Below are positions 40,796 through 51,030 of a stretch of 64,000 nucleotides of DNA, one piece after another. How positions within the stretch are numbered: the first letter of the stretch is position 1; every line of letters starts with the position of its first letter. The DNA is taken from assembly GCA_029237695.1 (NCBI GenBank), contig CM055274.1, positions 73,418,140-73,482,139 of the forward strand, read 5' to 3'. Origin of the DNA: Conchocele bisecta (taxonomy: Eukaryota > Mollusca > Bivalvia > Lucinida > Thyasiridae). The translations under genes were made by a program, and so were the position numbers. Below the pieces are notes generated by a model. That model searched no databases, had not been told where the DNA came from, and saw nothing but the letters and a program-made list of their open reading frames with translations.

Positions 40796-41147
40796 AGGAA
40801 TGAATGGCCTTTTTGTGGAATTTATTGCGGTATAAACTTGGAAAAGTCGCGGGAATAGTGGACGAAGGCGGCCTTCGTCCAGTATTCCCGCGACTTTTCC
40901 AATTTTATATCCCCGATAAATTCAACAAAAAGGCCATTCATTCCTTATAATTCAAGCATTTTAAATAAATTCATCAAGAAAATGTGTTTATTTTCCGTTT
41001 TCTTAAGAATTATTTTAACTGCGCCTCACGGTTACGGAAAGTAGTTCGGCGTGGGAGTTTACTGGGATATAACATGGGATTGGACAGAGACTTGCTACGG
41101 GCCAATCAAATGTTAGGGAATTGTGTAAATATTTTTGTGCTGGAATT
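40796..41147. mobile_element. Family F element, copy 3
   Basis: Hairpin GGAATGAATGGCCTTTTTGT...CATTCATTCC with a short GGCGGCC loop, then tail AATTCAAGCATTTTAAATAA...GGGAGTTTACTGGGATATAA...TGCTGGAATTAT. Same orientation as copy 1, without its loop expansion. Confidence 0.85.
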
Positions 41148-41259
41148 ATTGTATGTAGATTTGTCAAGGTATGTTTAGAAATGTGCTCTATGTATTCCGA
41201 CTACATACACCGGGGTGAAAATAGAACCAACCTATTCAATAATTATTTCAAGAATTATA

Positions 41260-41464
41260 CAGTAGAATCTCTCTAAACCGGAAACTCTGGGGACGCCATT
41301 GTGTTCAATTTAGATGATGTAATGTTCAATATGATGTAATGTATTAATTTCCATTGTCGTGAAATGACAAAATATATTAATGGAATGCTTAATTACAGCA
41401 GAACCTCTCTAAACCGGACACCCTGGGGACCTCCCAGGGTGTCCGGTTTAGCGAGGTGCCACTG
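41260..41464. mobile_element. Family C element, long form, copy 3
   Basis: The left end CAGTAGAATCTCTCTAAACC follows TA. The terminal 69-bp hairpin is 41396-41464 (CAGCAGAACCTCTC...GGTGCCACTG), also TA-flanked. The interior between them does not match copies 1 and 2 by eye, so it may instead be a solo end plus a hairpin. Confidence 0.65.
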
Positions 41465-41623
41465 TATCTGCCCTTTGTCCGGGCCATTACATAATGTTGC
41501 CCATCTGTAGATGCTTATCGTTCCGCCCCAGGGTACTATCAGTGCGCCTGTACAAAGTTTATGAATGGTTGGTGTGTCACCGTGTGTGGGTGTATGGAAT
41601 GTTATTTCTTTGTCATACATGTA

Positions 41624-41839
41624 CAGTGGAATCTCTCAAAACCGGTTACCCCAATAGCGACAATCGGTTATATTTTGATGGGTTTCGATATAATGTATCA
41701 CTAATTACAATGTATGTATGCTTGAAAGGCAGATGCACGCATGTCTTCTATCGTTCATAGTGTTGAATTTTAGTGGAACCTCTCTAATCCAGACACCCTG
41801 GGGAATCCCCAGGGTGTCCGGTTTAGAGAGGTTCCACTG
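41624..41839. mobile_element. Family C element, long form, copy 4
   Basis: The left end CAGTGGAATCTCTCAAAACC follows TA. The interior shares TTTTGATGGGTTTC with copies 1 and 2. The terminal hairpin is 41771-41839 (AGTGGAACCTCTCTAATCC...GAGAGGTTCCACTG), with TA at 41840-41841. 216 bp, the same length as copy 1. Confidence 0.72.
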
Positions 41840-41950
41840 TATATAGCACACTTCAGTCAACTGAAATCCGAGGAAAACGGAAGAGATATTTAACGTTACC
41901 ACTTAACCTACTGAAAAATGTTTCATGTTTGTATTATGCCTACGTAAGAC

Positions 41951-42010
41951 AGACTATCATAAGTTTGCACTTACGAACACTACTTCGTACGAAGTTTAGT
42001 GAAACGGCCC
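41951..42010. mobile_element. Family B right-arm fragment
   Basis: AGACTATCATAAGTTTGCAC followed by TTCGTACGAAGTTTAGTGAA and ACGGCCCC. Only one arm is present. Confidence 0.7.
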
Positions 42011-42590
42011 CAGATCGGGAAATATGGTACGAATACCATTAGTCGTGGGCAGTAAATTTGTAAATCTCCCGTACCGTCCGTAGTGCTACTGTCAATTATA
42101 ACACCATGTAATGTGAAAAGTAAATGGACACACACTGGGACAACTGAATACAGCTTGGTAATAGACGAATATGATGTCAGTTTGTCTTGGTATATGGCGT
42201 TGCAGAAACATGCCACACTTACCTATGGCATTAATGGATTAAACAAAGCGTTCAACGTTCTAGAGTAACATCAGAAAACGACAACGTATGCTTGTACGTA
42301 ATTATGCTTGTATATTTGAAGATGACGTCAGCTGATAGACGTCATATGTTTGACAGTTGTTACTGTCATATTACAATCGTATGTATAGGATGCAATCATA
42401 AATATACTGATAACCCCATTTATAGGTCGCCCTCCTTTCTAAGCCGATCGCTTAACAACATTGTGGTCCACTTATTTCGCATAACGTTTAACCCCAATAC
42501 GTTATATATTGCCACATTTAATGATTAACTGTTCAGCATGAAATGGAAAATCAATACATTGAGACATTGCATTCAACATTGGCTGAACTA
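42011..42590. other. Unassigned 580 bp
   Basis: No repeat family recognised. Frames of 61-78 codons on both strands have no recognisable domain. Confidence 0.4.
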
Positions 42591-42703
42591 TAAGTATGTT
42601 ATTGTTCACATATTGGATTTTTCAGGAACTAAATGCTGCGGTCGCTACCGCTCCCTCGCATTTAATTCCTTAAAAATCCAATATGTGAACAATAACTTAC
42701 ACT
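42591..42703. repeat. 113-bp hairpin, single copy
   Basis: TAAGTATGTTATTGTTCACA...GGATTTTTCAGGAA pairs with the complement (AATTCCTTAAAAATCC...TGTGAACAATAACTTACACTTA). The loop is GC-rich (TGCTGCGGTCGCTACCGCTC). Confidence 0.75.
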
Positions 42704-43627
42704 TACACAACAAAATGTGGTTATCAGAATGTTCTCATTAATCTGTAAACGCGTCGCTATCAAAATCAACGCCTGTCAATAAAAACGCTACATGTATTAA
42801 TGCTCTGAATTTTAATACAGTTAGTCAAAATCGTTTTCGCGTATAATCGTACCGTAAAGTTTACATCGCACCTGTCACAGATTGACAGGTCGTCACACGC
42901 GGCCAGTGAAGCTCCACCTACCGTCATCTGTCAACCAGTGACTGCGCGATACACACCTGTAATTCGGTCGATTGTACGGCCGCTTGAATGAGTCCCACTG
43001 CGCCGATATAGTACGGGATTATCAGCCAGCTATTGTAGTGACACTGTTTGACAATTGGATTTACACATGCGCTATACACACGATTGTCCCGTGAATATGT
43101 TTGACCAGTAAATATTGTATTTGCACATCTGTCATTCCTTGTGACAGAAACACGTTCAAGGATTTACTTAATCGTCGATTTCCGGATTTATATTATCTAT
43201 ACGGTTGTGTAGAACGATGGTTTTAAATGTGAATACCGTTTACAAATTCACTATACATCGTTTCATTGGTTTCGCAGCAACGTGAATTGGATTACACTTT
43301 TGAAAGATAGAGTAACACAGTTTCCTTTGGTGTGGTAGCATTCAGTACATGTATTACTATTCGTATTACATATTTTGCGAATCACTGAAGCGTTAGTGTT
43401 ATATGGATTAAATAGAAAACGGAAAGTAAATGGAAATTAGTAACTTGTCTTGATAGTATCTGGTGTTGTTATACCGCCGTTCATGGTGGCGAAAAGATGT
43501 ATTTAAGATGTTGTAACCATAAATTGACTTAAATAAGGGGTGTGAGCTTAATTGGATTTACTCTAGCGTTGGAATATATACAAAGTTCAAGATCGAGCAT
43601 TCAGGAAGTAGGCCACGGTCAAGGTCC
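42704..43627 (+). promoter_or_regulatory. Upstream region / probable 5' UTR of the exon at 43628
   Basis: About 900 bp without recognisable transposon ends, unlike nearly all other kilobase stretches here. CpG pairs are more frequent at 42820-42990 than in flanking DNA. No confident TATA box or initiator can be placed. An 8-bp stem (CACGGTCA 43614-43621, TGACCGTG 43632-43639) encloses the start codon. Confidence 0.45.
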
Positions 43628-44722
43628 ATGATGACCGTGCACGGCGACAGGTCGCGGTTGCCGGCGGGGAAGGGACCACTTTGCCAGCGCCCACCGGGGC
43701 TGGTGAACGGCGAGCGGAAGCTGGAGGTCCCCGTGCTGGACAACCTGACCCTGAGTCAGTCGTGGAACGGCTGTATATGGCAGTTACAGCGCACCCCGCA
43801 AACATCGCGCATTCCCAACGGGGATGTGGGCCACTCACCAACTACACCACCCACTTCAAATTTTCGCGATATTCCGTATTCGCGTCGGGATTCCGGTTTT
43901 GTAAAGTCCCGGGATTCGCCCGTGTCGTTAGGTAGTTACAATAGTAGCGAGAGAAACCGGCTCACGAAAAGTTACGATGACGATAGTATAACCACCGCCA
44001 GCTCGAACCTGGACAGTACGGATCAGGAGGAGGAATACGTGACGCTGGACAGAAGCTACGTGTTCCCGCGTTCATTCAGCACCCCCACTCATCACTCATC
44101 CATGATAGACCTCAAACATAACTCATTATACTCACCTAAAGTATCAAACTTCGACCTCGCCGTGCAAAACTGCCGATCATCACCGAAAAAACCTTCGAAA
44201 TTCCGATTACCATTACGAAGTGTTTCCGTAAACGAAACGGAACTTGACGCGGTTGGTTTGGACGGAAAACCCATTCCATGGACGAAACGAAGTTTAAACA
44301 AAATTTATGAAAACATTGGAGGCGTATTAAAATCTAAAGTCTCAGGTTCTAAAAACTCAGGAAACGATAGAATGTCAATTAAGAGTGACTATGTGGGTAT
44401 CCGGACGGACATCAATGACAATGACGTTAGCACGGACAATACCAGCAACAAATCTACCTCACAAACTCCGGGTACTCCCGGACAGGAACGTAAACGCAGT
44501 CAATCTCTCGGGGAATTACGATTGTTTAACGAAGACAATGAGAACGAACTGGACAGTGACGACGAGGACGGGGACGCGTTTGGATTTTTAAGTTACCCGT
44601 TTGTTCATTCTTCCGCAGCCATGCACAAGGCCAAGTCTCCGCTGCAGCCCCGAATATTGCCGAAGCGATGGCGGAGCAAGCCGAGGAATTCAACTTCCGG
44701 TACCTGCCTCTGGAGCCCGGAG
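43628..44722 (+). CDS. First coding exon of an unidentified Ser-rich protein (partial)
   Basis: I do not recognise the protein. The exon reads open for 365 codons and ends at a consensus donor (CCGGAG|GTGAGT, GT at 44723). It is Ser/Thr/Pro-rich, with no signal peptide or membrane segment: an N-terminal region likely to be disordered. Visible features are an acidic TDQEEEYVTLD patch (about 131-141), many SP sites (SPKKPSK), a basic RKRSQS site (288-293) resembling a basophilic kinase or 14-3-3 site, and an acidic block EDNENELDSDDEDGD (302-316). Codon use is richer in G/C than the surroundings. Start: ATG at 43628 or the adjacent 43631, the second having A at -3. After about residue 340 the frame changes character. 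The frame shifted by one at a C run (44648-44651) reads EAMAEQAEEFNFRYLPLEPG up to the donor and looks more protein-like, so a lost C in the assembly is suspected. Later exons lie outside what I can recognise. Confidence 0.75.
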
Positions 44723-45167
44723 GTGAGTCACGTGTATTATTGTTGTTGTGGTTGTTGTACTAATTGATTAGGTTGTAAGATGCAACTCAATATGTAATCA
44801 ACCCGCATATGGTTGGGTGTAACGGTATGGTCATGCATTGATAAACATTATTTCTGGACATGGTCCGATACGTCCCTCATTTATTTGAACCATGATCTGG
44901 CATTTACTATTTTCCCCTACAACATATCCAGCACAATGACAAAACGACCGTTTCAAATTTTCAAAATATATGACCTTGATAATATATGTCAAGTCAATCT
45001 GTCCTGAAAGTTCCTGATAAAACTTTACTACATTGGGAAGACCTTTGGTCGTTTGAACGTTGTATTATTCTATACTTCCATTGGCCAAGCATGTACATGT
45101 ACACACATGTACACAATGCTAACCAGTCCAAATTACATGTTTCCCCAAATTGCTGGTCATCGTGATT
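44723..45167 (+). other. Start of presumptive intron 1
   Basis: It begins GTGAGTCACGTG. No repeats for about 440 bp. A 64-codon frame at 44813 is unremarkable. No acceptor and coding exon pair was recognised downstream within the window. Confidence 0.5.
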
Positions 45168-45407
45168 CGTGGCTGTGACTTGATAAGCGTGATCTATAGC
45201 ATGTGCAGCCAGTGTATGCCCTGATCAGCCTGCGCGTCCGCGCAGCCTGATCTGGGCATACACTTGGCGCCATTCATTCAGTAACATATTCCCCAAGTTT
45301 CAAACAAACATCGTAGATCCGTATCAGGCCATCAGAGAGCGCTGACGGACTATAAGTTAGACTATCCACACACGCAATGAGATCCGTTTCACCAGTAACA
45401 GCCACGT
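45168..45407. mobile_element. Family D element, copy 5 (diverged)
   Basis: Ends CGTGGCTGTGACTTGATAAG and ...GTTTCACCAGTAACAGCCACG. The core hairpin CCCTGATCAGCCTGCGCGTCCGCGCAGCCTGATC lies at about 45219-45253. The interior differs from other copies. Confidence 0.65.
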
Positions 45408-46272
45408 GTTCATGATGAGTATACATTGTGTACAACGTGCATGTATGGCTAATTACAAGAAGTGTCCCCTGTGTCGATGACCATGTGTGGTCAGTGGGAA
45501 CCACTCGTATATGGGTCATCTGGTGACACCTGTGACCCTATATTTACAACCGACAAATTCTGGTAACAGAAGGGCAGCCAGCTGGGAAAATATACGCCTG
45601 AAGCAATTTTGCAAATATTGGTTATCTTGCATATTCACTAAATATGACTAGAATTATATAATTTATTATATATGGTTTATTTCCAATTGGTTAAAACAAC
45701 GAACTGCTTTGTAAGTTCGATGTACATTTATGTATAGATGATAAATAATGCATTGATAAATACTTTTTGTTTTGAAGACAATGACTTTTACACCAATAGC
45801 TATTTTTGTGTGGAACTCGCCGATCAGATGATGTGTACATATTGATATTATCAGTGAGGAAAATACTGATATCAGTATGTACGTACATGTGCCTTGTTGG
45901 TATGAGCATGTGTCCTAAGAATACTCTTAGGACCCAGCCTGAGTGTCAGTGTAACCAGGGGATGAACTTCAGTTTGGCTGTTTTAAAGTACCGTACAACA
46001 TGTACATACATACATACATACACAATCAACAGCAGTATTGTATTAGTGCGGAAAAGGCTGATATCAGTGCAACGAGGGGGAGATTCTGGCACACTAAAAA
46101 TTCTGTGAAATACATACCTGCGTATTGCAATTACATGTACCTGCAACAGCGGGGCAGCATTCTATGTCATCAGTGAATATGAATTGTGAAACGAACACTA
46201 GGGATTATCAAATACAAAACAAAACAATATATCGGTGCAAGAATGGGACTAACTCCCCCTTGTTGCACTGAT
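45408..46272. other. Unassigned 865 bp of presumptive intron
   Basis: (CATA)n at about 46004-46022. Two GATATCAGT-containing segments (about 45868 and 46050) are locally similar. Frames of 66-100 codons have no recognisable domain. Confidence 0.4.
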
Positions 46273-46517
46273 ATGTGGCTGTGACTGGAGTAATGGGGCT
46301 TATGGGATTTGTGAACAGTCTAGCTCCTGATCAAATTACACACTCCCGTAGTATAGCCTGATCATGATATATAATGTTTATTAGAAGCATGACACGTGTT
46401 TCATTAATGGACTGGCAAACAGTGCAGATCCTGATCAGACTGTGCGGATGCACAGGCTGATCAGGATCTACGCTGGTCGCAAAACCCATAAGCCACGTTT
46501 CTCTAGTCACAGCCGCA
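46273..46517. mobile_element. Family D element, copy 6, full length
   Basis: ATGTGGCTGTGACTGGAGTA...GTTTCTCTAGTCACAGCCGCAT. The interior includes TAGCTCCTGATCAAATTACA, TAGCCTGATCATGATATATA, and the core hairpin GATCCTGATCAGACTGTGCG and GATGCACAGGCTGATCAGGATC. Best intact copy in the window (245 bp). Confidence 0.85.
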
Positions 46518-46616
46518 TATTATACTGTTTTGTATAATCCCTGGTGTTCGTCACAAAATGTCTATCGATAATATATAATGCTACCCCGCTGTTAAAGGTA
46601 CGTGCACTGCGCAGCT

Positions 46617-46890
46617 ATGTATTTCCTACGGATCCCCACAGGGGACATGGATTTTTTTTATTAGTTCGTTCCCACGAAATAACAATTCGTTCCCTCAATT
46701 TAACAATTCGTTCCCTCGAATTAACAATTCGCTCCCATTATATAACAATTTGTTCCCTCGAATAAACAATTCGTTCCCACGAAATGACAATTCGTTCCCT
46801 CAATTTAACAATTCGTTTCCACGAAATAACAATTTGTTCCCACGAATTAACAATTCGTTCCCTCGAATTAACAATTCGTTCACACGAATT
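46617..46890. mobile_element. Family L element with 21-bp array, copy 3 (longest)
   Basis: The module TTCCTACGGATCCCCACAGG GGACATGGATTTTTTTTATT is followed by about 11 units of the 21-bp repeat AACAATTCGTTCCC(A/T)CGAAAT (46664-46890). After it comes GGCGCCCAGCTGCGCGCGCAA. The 21-bp period yields seven-residue periodic frames that are not genes. Confidence 0.75.
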
Positions 46891-46959
46891 GTTTTGGCGC
46901 CCAGCTGCGCGCGCAACACCTTGTGGAACAAATTGTTATTTTTGTGACATATTTATGGC

Positions 46960-47004
46960 TGTATCACAAAACTCATAAACCCCATTTCTCCAGTCACAGA
47001 CACA
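46960..47004. mobile_element. Solo family D right end
   Basis: TCACAAAACTCATAAACCCC followed by ATTTCTCCAGTCACAGACACA, with no left end before it. Together with copy 6 it brackets the L element. Confidence 0.65.
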
Positions 47005-47451
47005 TTTATTGAATCAATGATGCAGACAACGAAGCAATCAAATGCAAATAAATATTTATAGGTATTAATTATGATTCGATCTCGCACAATGCTTATCCAT
47101 TCCATATCCAGTTCACATATACTGTACATATACTGCTATTACATATTAAAATTATTGCCGTTCGAACGCCATGACGTCAAACCGGAGACAAATTAATTTG
47201 AAATTTATTCCTACCTATTATGAATGACAACAATATTTTATTAGTCAAATATATACGTATATATGTACGTATAGCCGCAACAGAGTGTCGTCGTGTTGTC
47301 TCTTTGCGAACGGAGCGCGAACACTCATTATAGCCGTTCTTCTGATCGTATACCGCTTATATTTCCTAGAAGCAGTATTTGATTAGTATTTGATTAAAAT
47401 AAAAACAATGTTACTTATTTCACCTAGTATTGGTACTATAAAAATATAATA
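47005..47451. other. Unassigned 450 bp
   Basis: AT-rich. A cluster of TATACGTATATATGTACG-like words lies at about 47250-47270. Otherwise nothing recognised. Confidence 0.4.
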
Positions 47452-47612
47452 CAGTACAACCTCTCTAAATCTGACACCCTAAACACTCCAAGAAATTATT
47501 GTGTGCTTTGAGAACGGGAACACAAACTAGCATAATAGATACCTTTAAACTAAACCCACAATAAAAAAGAATACAAATCTTACTGGGTGTCCGGTTTAGA
47601 CAGATTCTACTG
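47452..47612. mobile_element. Family C element, 161-bp form
   Basis: CAGTACAACCTCTCTAAATC at the left and GGTGTCCGGTTTAGACAGAT TCTACTG at the right, with TA on both sides. The middle is unrelated AT-rich DNA. It lies 13 bp left of the 100-bp G palindrome. Confidence 0.75.
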
Positions 47613-47625
47613 TACTACTATTATA

Positions 47626-47725
47626 CAGTGGGGTCAGCGTGTAAGTGCACACACGAACGAACACGACAGGTTGGTTCCAACCTGTCGTGTTCGTTCGTGT
47701 GTGCACTTACACGCTGACCCCACTG
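47626..47725. mobile_element. Family G 100-bp palindrome, copy 1, perfect
   Basis: Two 49-bp arms, CAGTGGGGTCAGCGTGTAAG...CGACAGGTTGG and the exact complement, with a 2-base TT loop. TA at 47624-47625 and 47726-47727. Confidence 0.92.
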
Positions 47726-48111
47726 TATATATATCACTTATTTCTCATGAAATAAATATTGTTTAAACAAAGAGGGCATGTTAATCGGTCTGTGGCAGCT
47801 ACACATTGGTATTAGTCTACAATTTATCCAGTTGGCATTCAGTTTACGAGTATCGTACAAGAATGACCAAAACCGTGAACATTATTACCTATACACAGAA
47901 TAAGGCCACTATAAATATGTCCCATGCACACACCGATCTACAATTTTCGTTGCCTAGTGATAGGTCATGATGGTAATTGCACTTATTCGGGGCTGTTGAC
48001 AGCTATCATACTTCAATAATCTTTATGTTTATTGCTTGGTGAAATTGTTTATCATTTCTCATGATTCCCATGAAGATAACACTGCTGTGCACCCATCAAC
48101 ACGTACATTTC
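47726..48111. other. Unassigned 386 bp
   Basis: AT-rich, no feature recognised. Confidence 0.4.
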
Positions 48112-48390
48112 GTTTTGGCGCGGTATTGTGGCAGGTTGTTCAGTTGTGCGGCATTGTGACACATTTCGTTCAGTGTTGTGACATATATCGTGCAGTGTTG
48201 TGACATATTCCTGTGCGCACATCTACTGCAGTATTGGGACACATATTGTGCGGTATTTCTTGTGGCGTGATATTGACATATATCACGCGGTATTATGATG
48301 CATGTGTCTGTCGCGGTATTTCGACGCATTTTACATTATATTGTGACATATCCAGTGCCTGACTGTGACACCTCTAGCACTGCACTGTGC
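48112..48390. repeat. Degenerate minisatellite, period about 22-25 bp
   Basis: Repeated GCGGTATTGTGACATATATC-like words (GTGTTGTGACATATATCGTG at 48173 and variants), about ten to twelve units with much divergence. The 77-codon minus-strand frame follows the repeat. Confidence 0.65.
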
Positions 48391-48428
48391 CATCTTTCGA
48401 GGTATTCTGAATGACATTGGGATAAGCC

Positions 48429-48528
48429 ACAGTTAGATCACGGTTCGTCCGCATGTACGAGGAGATAATCCGCGAGCTTTAGCGAGTGGATTATCGACCG
48501 TACATGCGGACGAACGTGATCTAACTGT
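48429..48528. repeat. 100-bp hairpin
   Basis: ACAGTTAGATCACG-GTTCGTCCGCATGTAC pairs with GTACATGCGGACGAAC-GTGATCTAACTGT. The inner part GGATTATC/GATAATCC extends the stem around CGCGAGCTTTAGCG. The length is exactly 100 bp, as for family G, but the sequence is unrelated. Confidence 0.8.
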
Positions 48529-48811
48529 ATTATCACATCCTCATGTCCATACATTGCCCATGTGCTGTGTAAATGCAGAAACAAAACCTCGAAAATGTAT
48601 CAAAGATGTGATAAGAACAAGTTGTATTACGGAATATTACTGTATTCATGCAAGTGTAATAGAAGTGACACTGCTGCCGAGGCCTACCCCTCCCCGTGCT
48701 GCGTTACACGCAGTAGTATTTCTGTTCACAAGTCCCGCTAACATACACGTACACCATCGCCTGCGTTAATTAGTCCAGATGTCAACGTTCCGGAATATAT
48801 ATTAGGCAATC

Positions 48812-48890
48812 TGAACTCGCGATCAAGCAGTTTGATTGGTTGAGCCTGAGCTGTAGCACAGCTCAGGCTCAGGCAATCATTCTGCTTAAT
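48812..48890. repeat. 79-bp hairpin
   Basis: AAGCAGTTTGATTGGTTGAGCC-TGAGCTGT pairs with ACAGCTCA-GGCTCAGGCAATCATTCTGCTT. Single copy. Confidence 0.65.
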
Positions 48891-49692
48891 TTAAAACAAC
48901 AATATATTCAGGTGTTTTGCATAAAACTATGGACAGCAATTGGCAGTATTAGCACAGGAGGTGGTGTAAGATGCGTGTACGTTCACATCAACAATATAGC
49001 CGCAGGCCATTGTGTATTTGATCGTCTCTAATGTGTTGGTGTACTCTATCGTAGCGGTCAGCTTCAGTCATCCGCGGTCATTCATTAGACGTGGTCCAGT
49101 GCCTTCAATTGTACACTGTATATATCGACATGGTACTCCATATTGGGAATACGCGATGTCCAATGCATTATAATAGACAACAGCGCGGCAAATATCAAAA
49201 CTGATGATAATCGATGTTAAAAAGTCATGCATTCTATCTTGGGAGTTGCAAACCTGTATACACCATTTATAATTGAATAAACTTGTATCCTGGTAATATT
49301 CCCAGAAACATACATTATAGAAACATGCATTTATTCTATGTTTCTGTATTCCATGAAATGGCAAAGATAAGTGACACATTTTAAACAGTTACAAAGAAAA
49401 CGAGATATGAGAAAAAAAGTTGGAAACTATTTTAAAATTGCAATACCCTAGATTGGTATTCCGCCAGTAATGAGTTAATACATCTACGTATGTGAAACTG
49501 CACACGACTTGACGTTGCCGCTGGAATGTTGGGTATCAACGTTTCAATCGACTCCCTCCCTCCCGTGGCGTGTCAACATCACTAACCTGCTGACAACTAT
49601 GTTGATGAGTGACAGAATCCTAACCAAACATGTACATGGACATCCGGGTGAGAAAAGGTTACAGAACCTTACGATAACCATAATAAGCATAG
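48891..49692. other. Unassigned 800 bp
   Basis: No repeat recognised. A 103-codon minus-strand frame (49068-49379) has no recognisable domain and low-complexity flanks; treated as chance. Confidence 0.4.
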
Positions 49693-49880
49693 CCCTTTCA
49701 ACACTACATACCTCTATAGTGGTGTTTGCAAACAGTGTAGATCCAGATGAGTCGGCTCGGGACGAGCCGTCTCATCAGTATCTGCACATTTTGCAAGTAC
49801 TTTTCATATTTCTTAGAAAGAAACACGTCTTTTTTATAAATGAACTAGTCTGAAAATCAGTCTGTGACGAATTTGATTTG
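49693..49880. mobile_element. Family K MITE, left-complete copy
   Basis: It starts CCCTTTCAACACTACATACC and passes GTGTTTGCAAACAGTGTAGA to the palindrome CGGCTCGGGACGAGCCGTCT and TCTGCACATTTTGCAAGTAC. The left TTAA is mutated (ATAG) and the right end is lost. Confidence 0.65.
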
Positions 49881-50304
49881 TCGAGGAATACGCTGGTGGC
49901 CCACATTGCAAGCACCAGCATGCGGCCCATTTTGACGCATAACCTCACAGAATCCCGACCAAACATGTGTAATTTCACAAAGATGCACGAGTCTATTGGT
50001 ATGCGACACGGTATTTGAACTCACGCGTCTCAGTTAGACGTGGTATGCGACACGGCATATGAACTCATGCAGAGGACCCTACGATGCTTGCGGTATCTTC
50101 AATAATACAGCGATTCAAGACGTTATACCGTTTTCTGAACACATACGGAGAATTGTCCTACATGCAAGCTCCAGATAAGGAATTAGTAATTGAGTATTGT
50201 CACTCCATTATTTCTGAAGCAATTGGGTATTTCAAAATGTTAATTGGGTAAAATGCCATTACACTACTGTTTACACATCAATTGTTGAATAGTTTGCTTC
50301 GAAA
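49881..50304. other. Unassigned, ending in a short direct-repeat flank
   Basis: A local duplication of GGTATGCGACACGG lies at about 49998 and 50041. CAATTGGGTATTTCAAAATG near 50219 is repeated in degenerate form (CAATTGGGTTTTTGGCAATT) near 50492, bracketing the next hairpin. Confidence 0.45.
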
Positions 50305-50380
50305 TGAAAACATGTCTTGGCATTTCATTAGAATTGTCTCCTTGGAGACAATTCTAATGAAATACCAAGATGTGTTTTCA
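50305..50380. repeat. 76-bp hairpin
   Basis: TGAAAACATGTCTTGGCATT TCATTAGAATTGTCTCC and the complement, with one or two mismatches and almost no loop (CTCCTTGGAG). Confidence 0.8.
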
Positions 50381-50831
50381 TGGAAAATAAGAAAAATATG
50401 CTATAGTTGTGGTCTGTTTATTGTTTTCTGCAGCATGATAAAGGTACCACAAATTATTTATTGTTTTTTTGAAACTCGCTGCTTCTGATTGCAATTGGGT
50501 TTTTGGCAATTTTAATTGGGTATTTACGCAAATACGCATTTTATCTGGATGTTGTACTTGTACACTTGTGAGAGCACGCCAGCATAGTGGTGTTTCATAA
50601 TTGAAGGGGTCAGTGGAAAAAAAGGGCTAATGTCCCTTTCGTCCACAGGCCCCTTTAATTTGACGCGATCGTTAGATAACAATAAGTAGCGAAATAACGA
50701 CAGTCCTATATGGTCGATAGTCGAGATACTAGTATCATAGACAGACGCCAATGTTGAGAGATACTTGAAGTTTCAAGCACACATGGGCTACTTTTCAAAT
50801 CAATGATAATAGTCGATGTGGTATCAGCCAG
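50381..50831. other. Unassigned 450 bp
   Basis: AT-rich; includes the second CAATTGGGT block. Nothing else recognised. Confidence 0.4.
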
Positions 50832-51030
50832 AGCTCCATTTAAGGTGCGTAATTTCACCAAATTTTCCGGGTATTTTCCTTATTTCTTCACGAAAAATGG
50901 CAAGTTGGGATTGCTTTAGAATCGTCTCATCATCGAGACGATTCTAAAGCACTCCCAACTTACCAATTTTGGCGAAGAAATGACGAAAGTCTCCCCAAAG
51001 TTGAGCAAATTACGCACCTTAACTGGAGCT
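50832..51030. mobile_element. 199-bp foldback, possibly a MITE
   Basis: AGCTCCATTTAAGGTGCGTA at the left pairs with TACGCACCTTAACTGGAGCT at the right. The arms meet at GAATCGTCTCATCATCGAGACGATTC. Pairing runs over most of the length. Single copy here; no clear target duplication. Confidence 0.7.

Noticed and set aside
43628..44722. Assigning the exon to a named signalling family
   Set aside because: The Ser-rich sequence and LDSDDEDGD block are too generic; no catalytic or interaction domain is encoded in this exon.
46664..46890. CRISPR-like array (regular 21-bp repeats)
   Set aside because: Units are contiguous with no unique spacers, the DNA is eukaryotic, and there are no cas genes.
49509..49853. 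114-codon frame as a gene
   Set aside because: Its end lies in a family K element, and the ANS-D-DE-AR-EPSHQ reading recurs wherever K is read in that frame (also 63165-63371).
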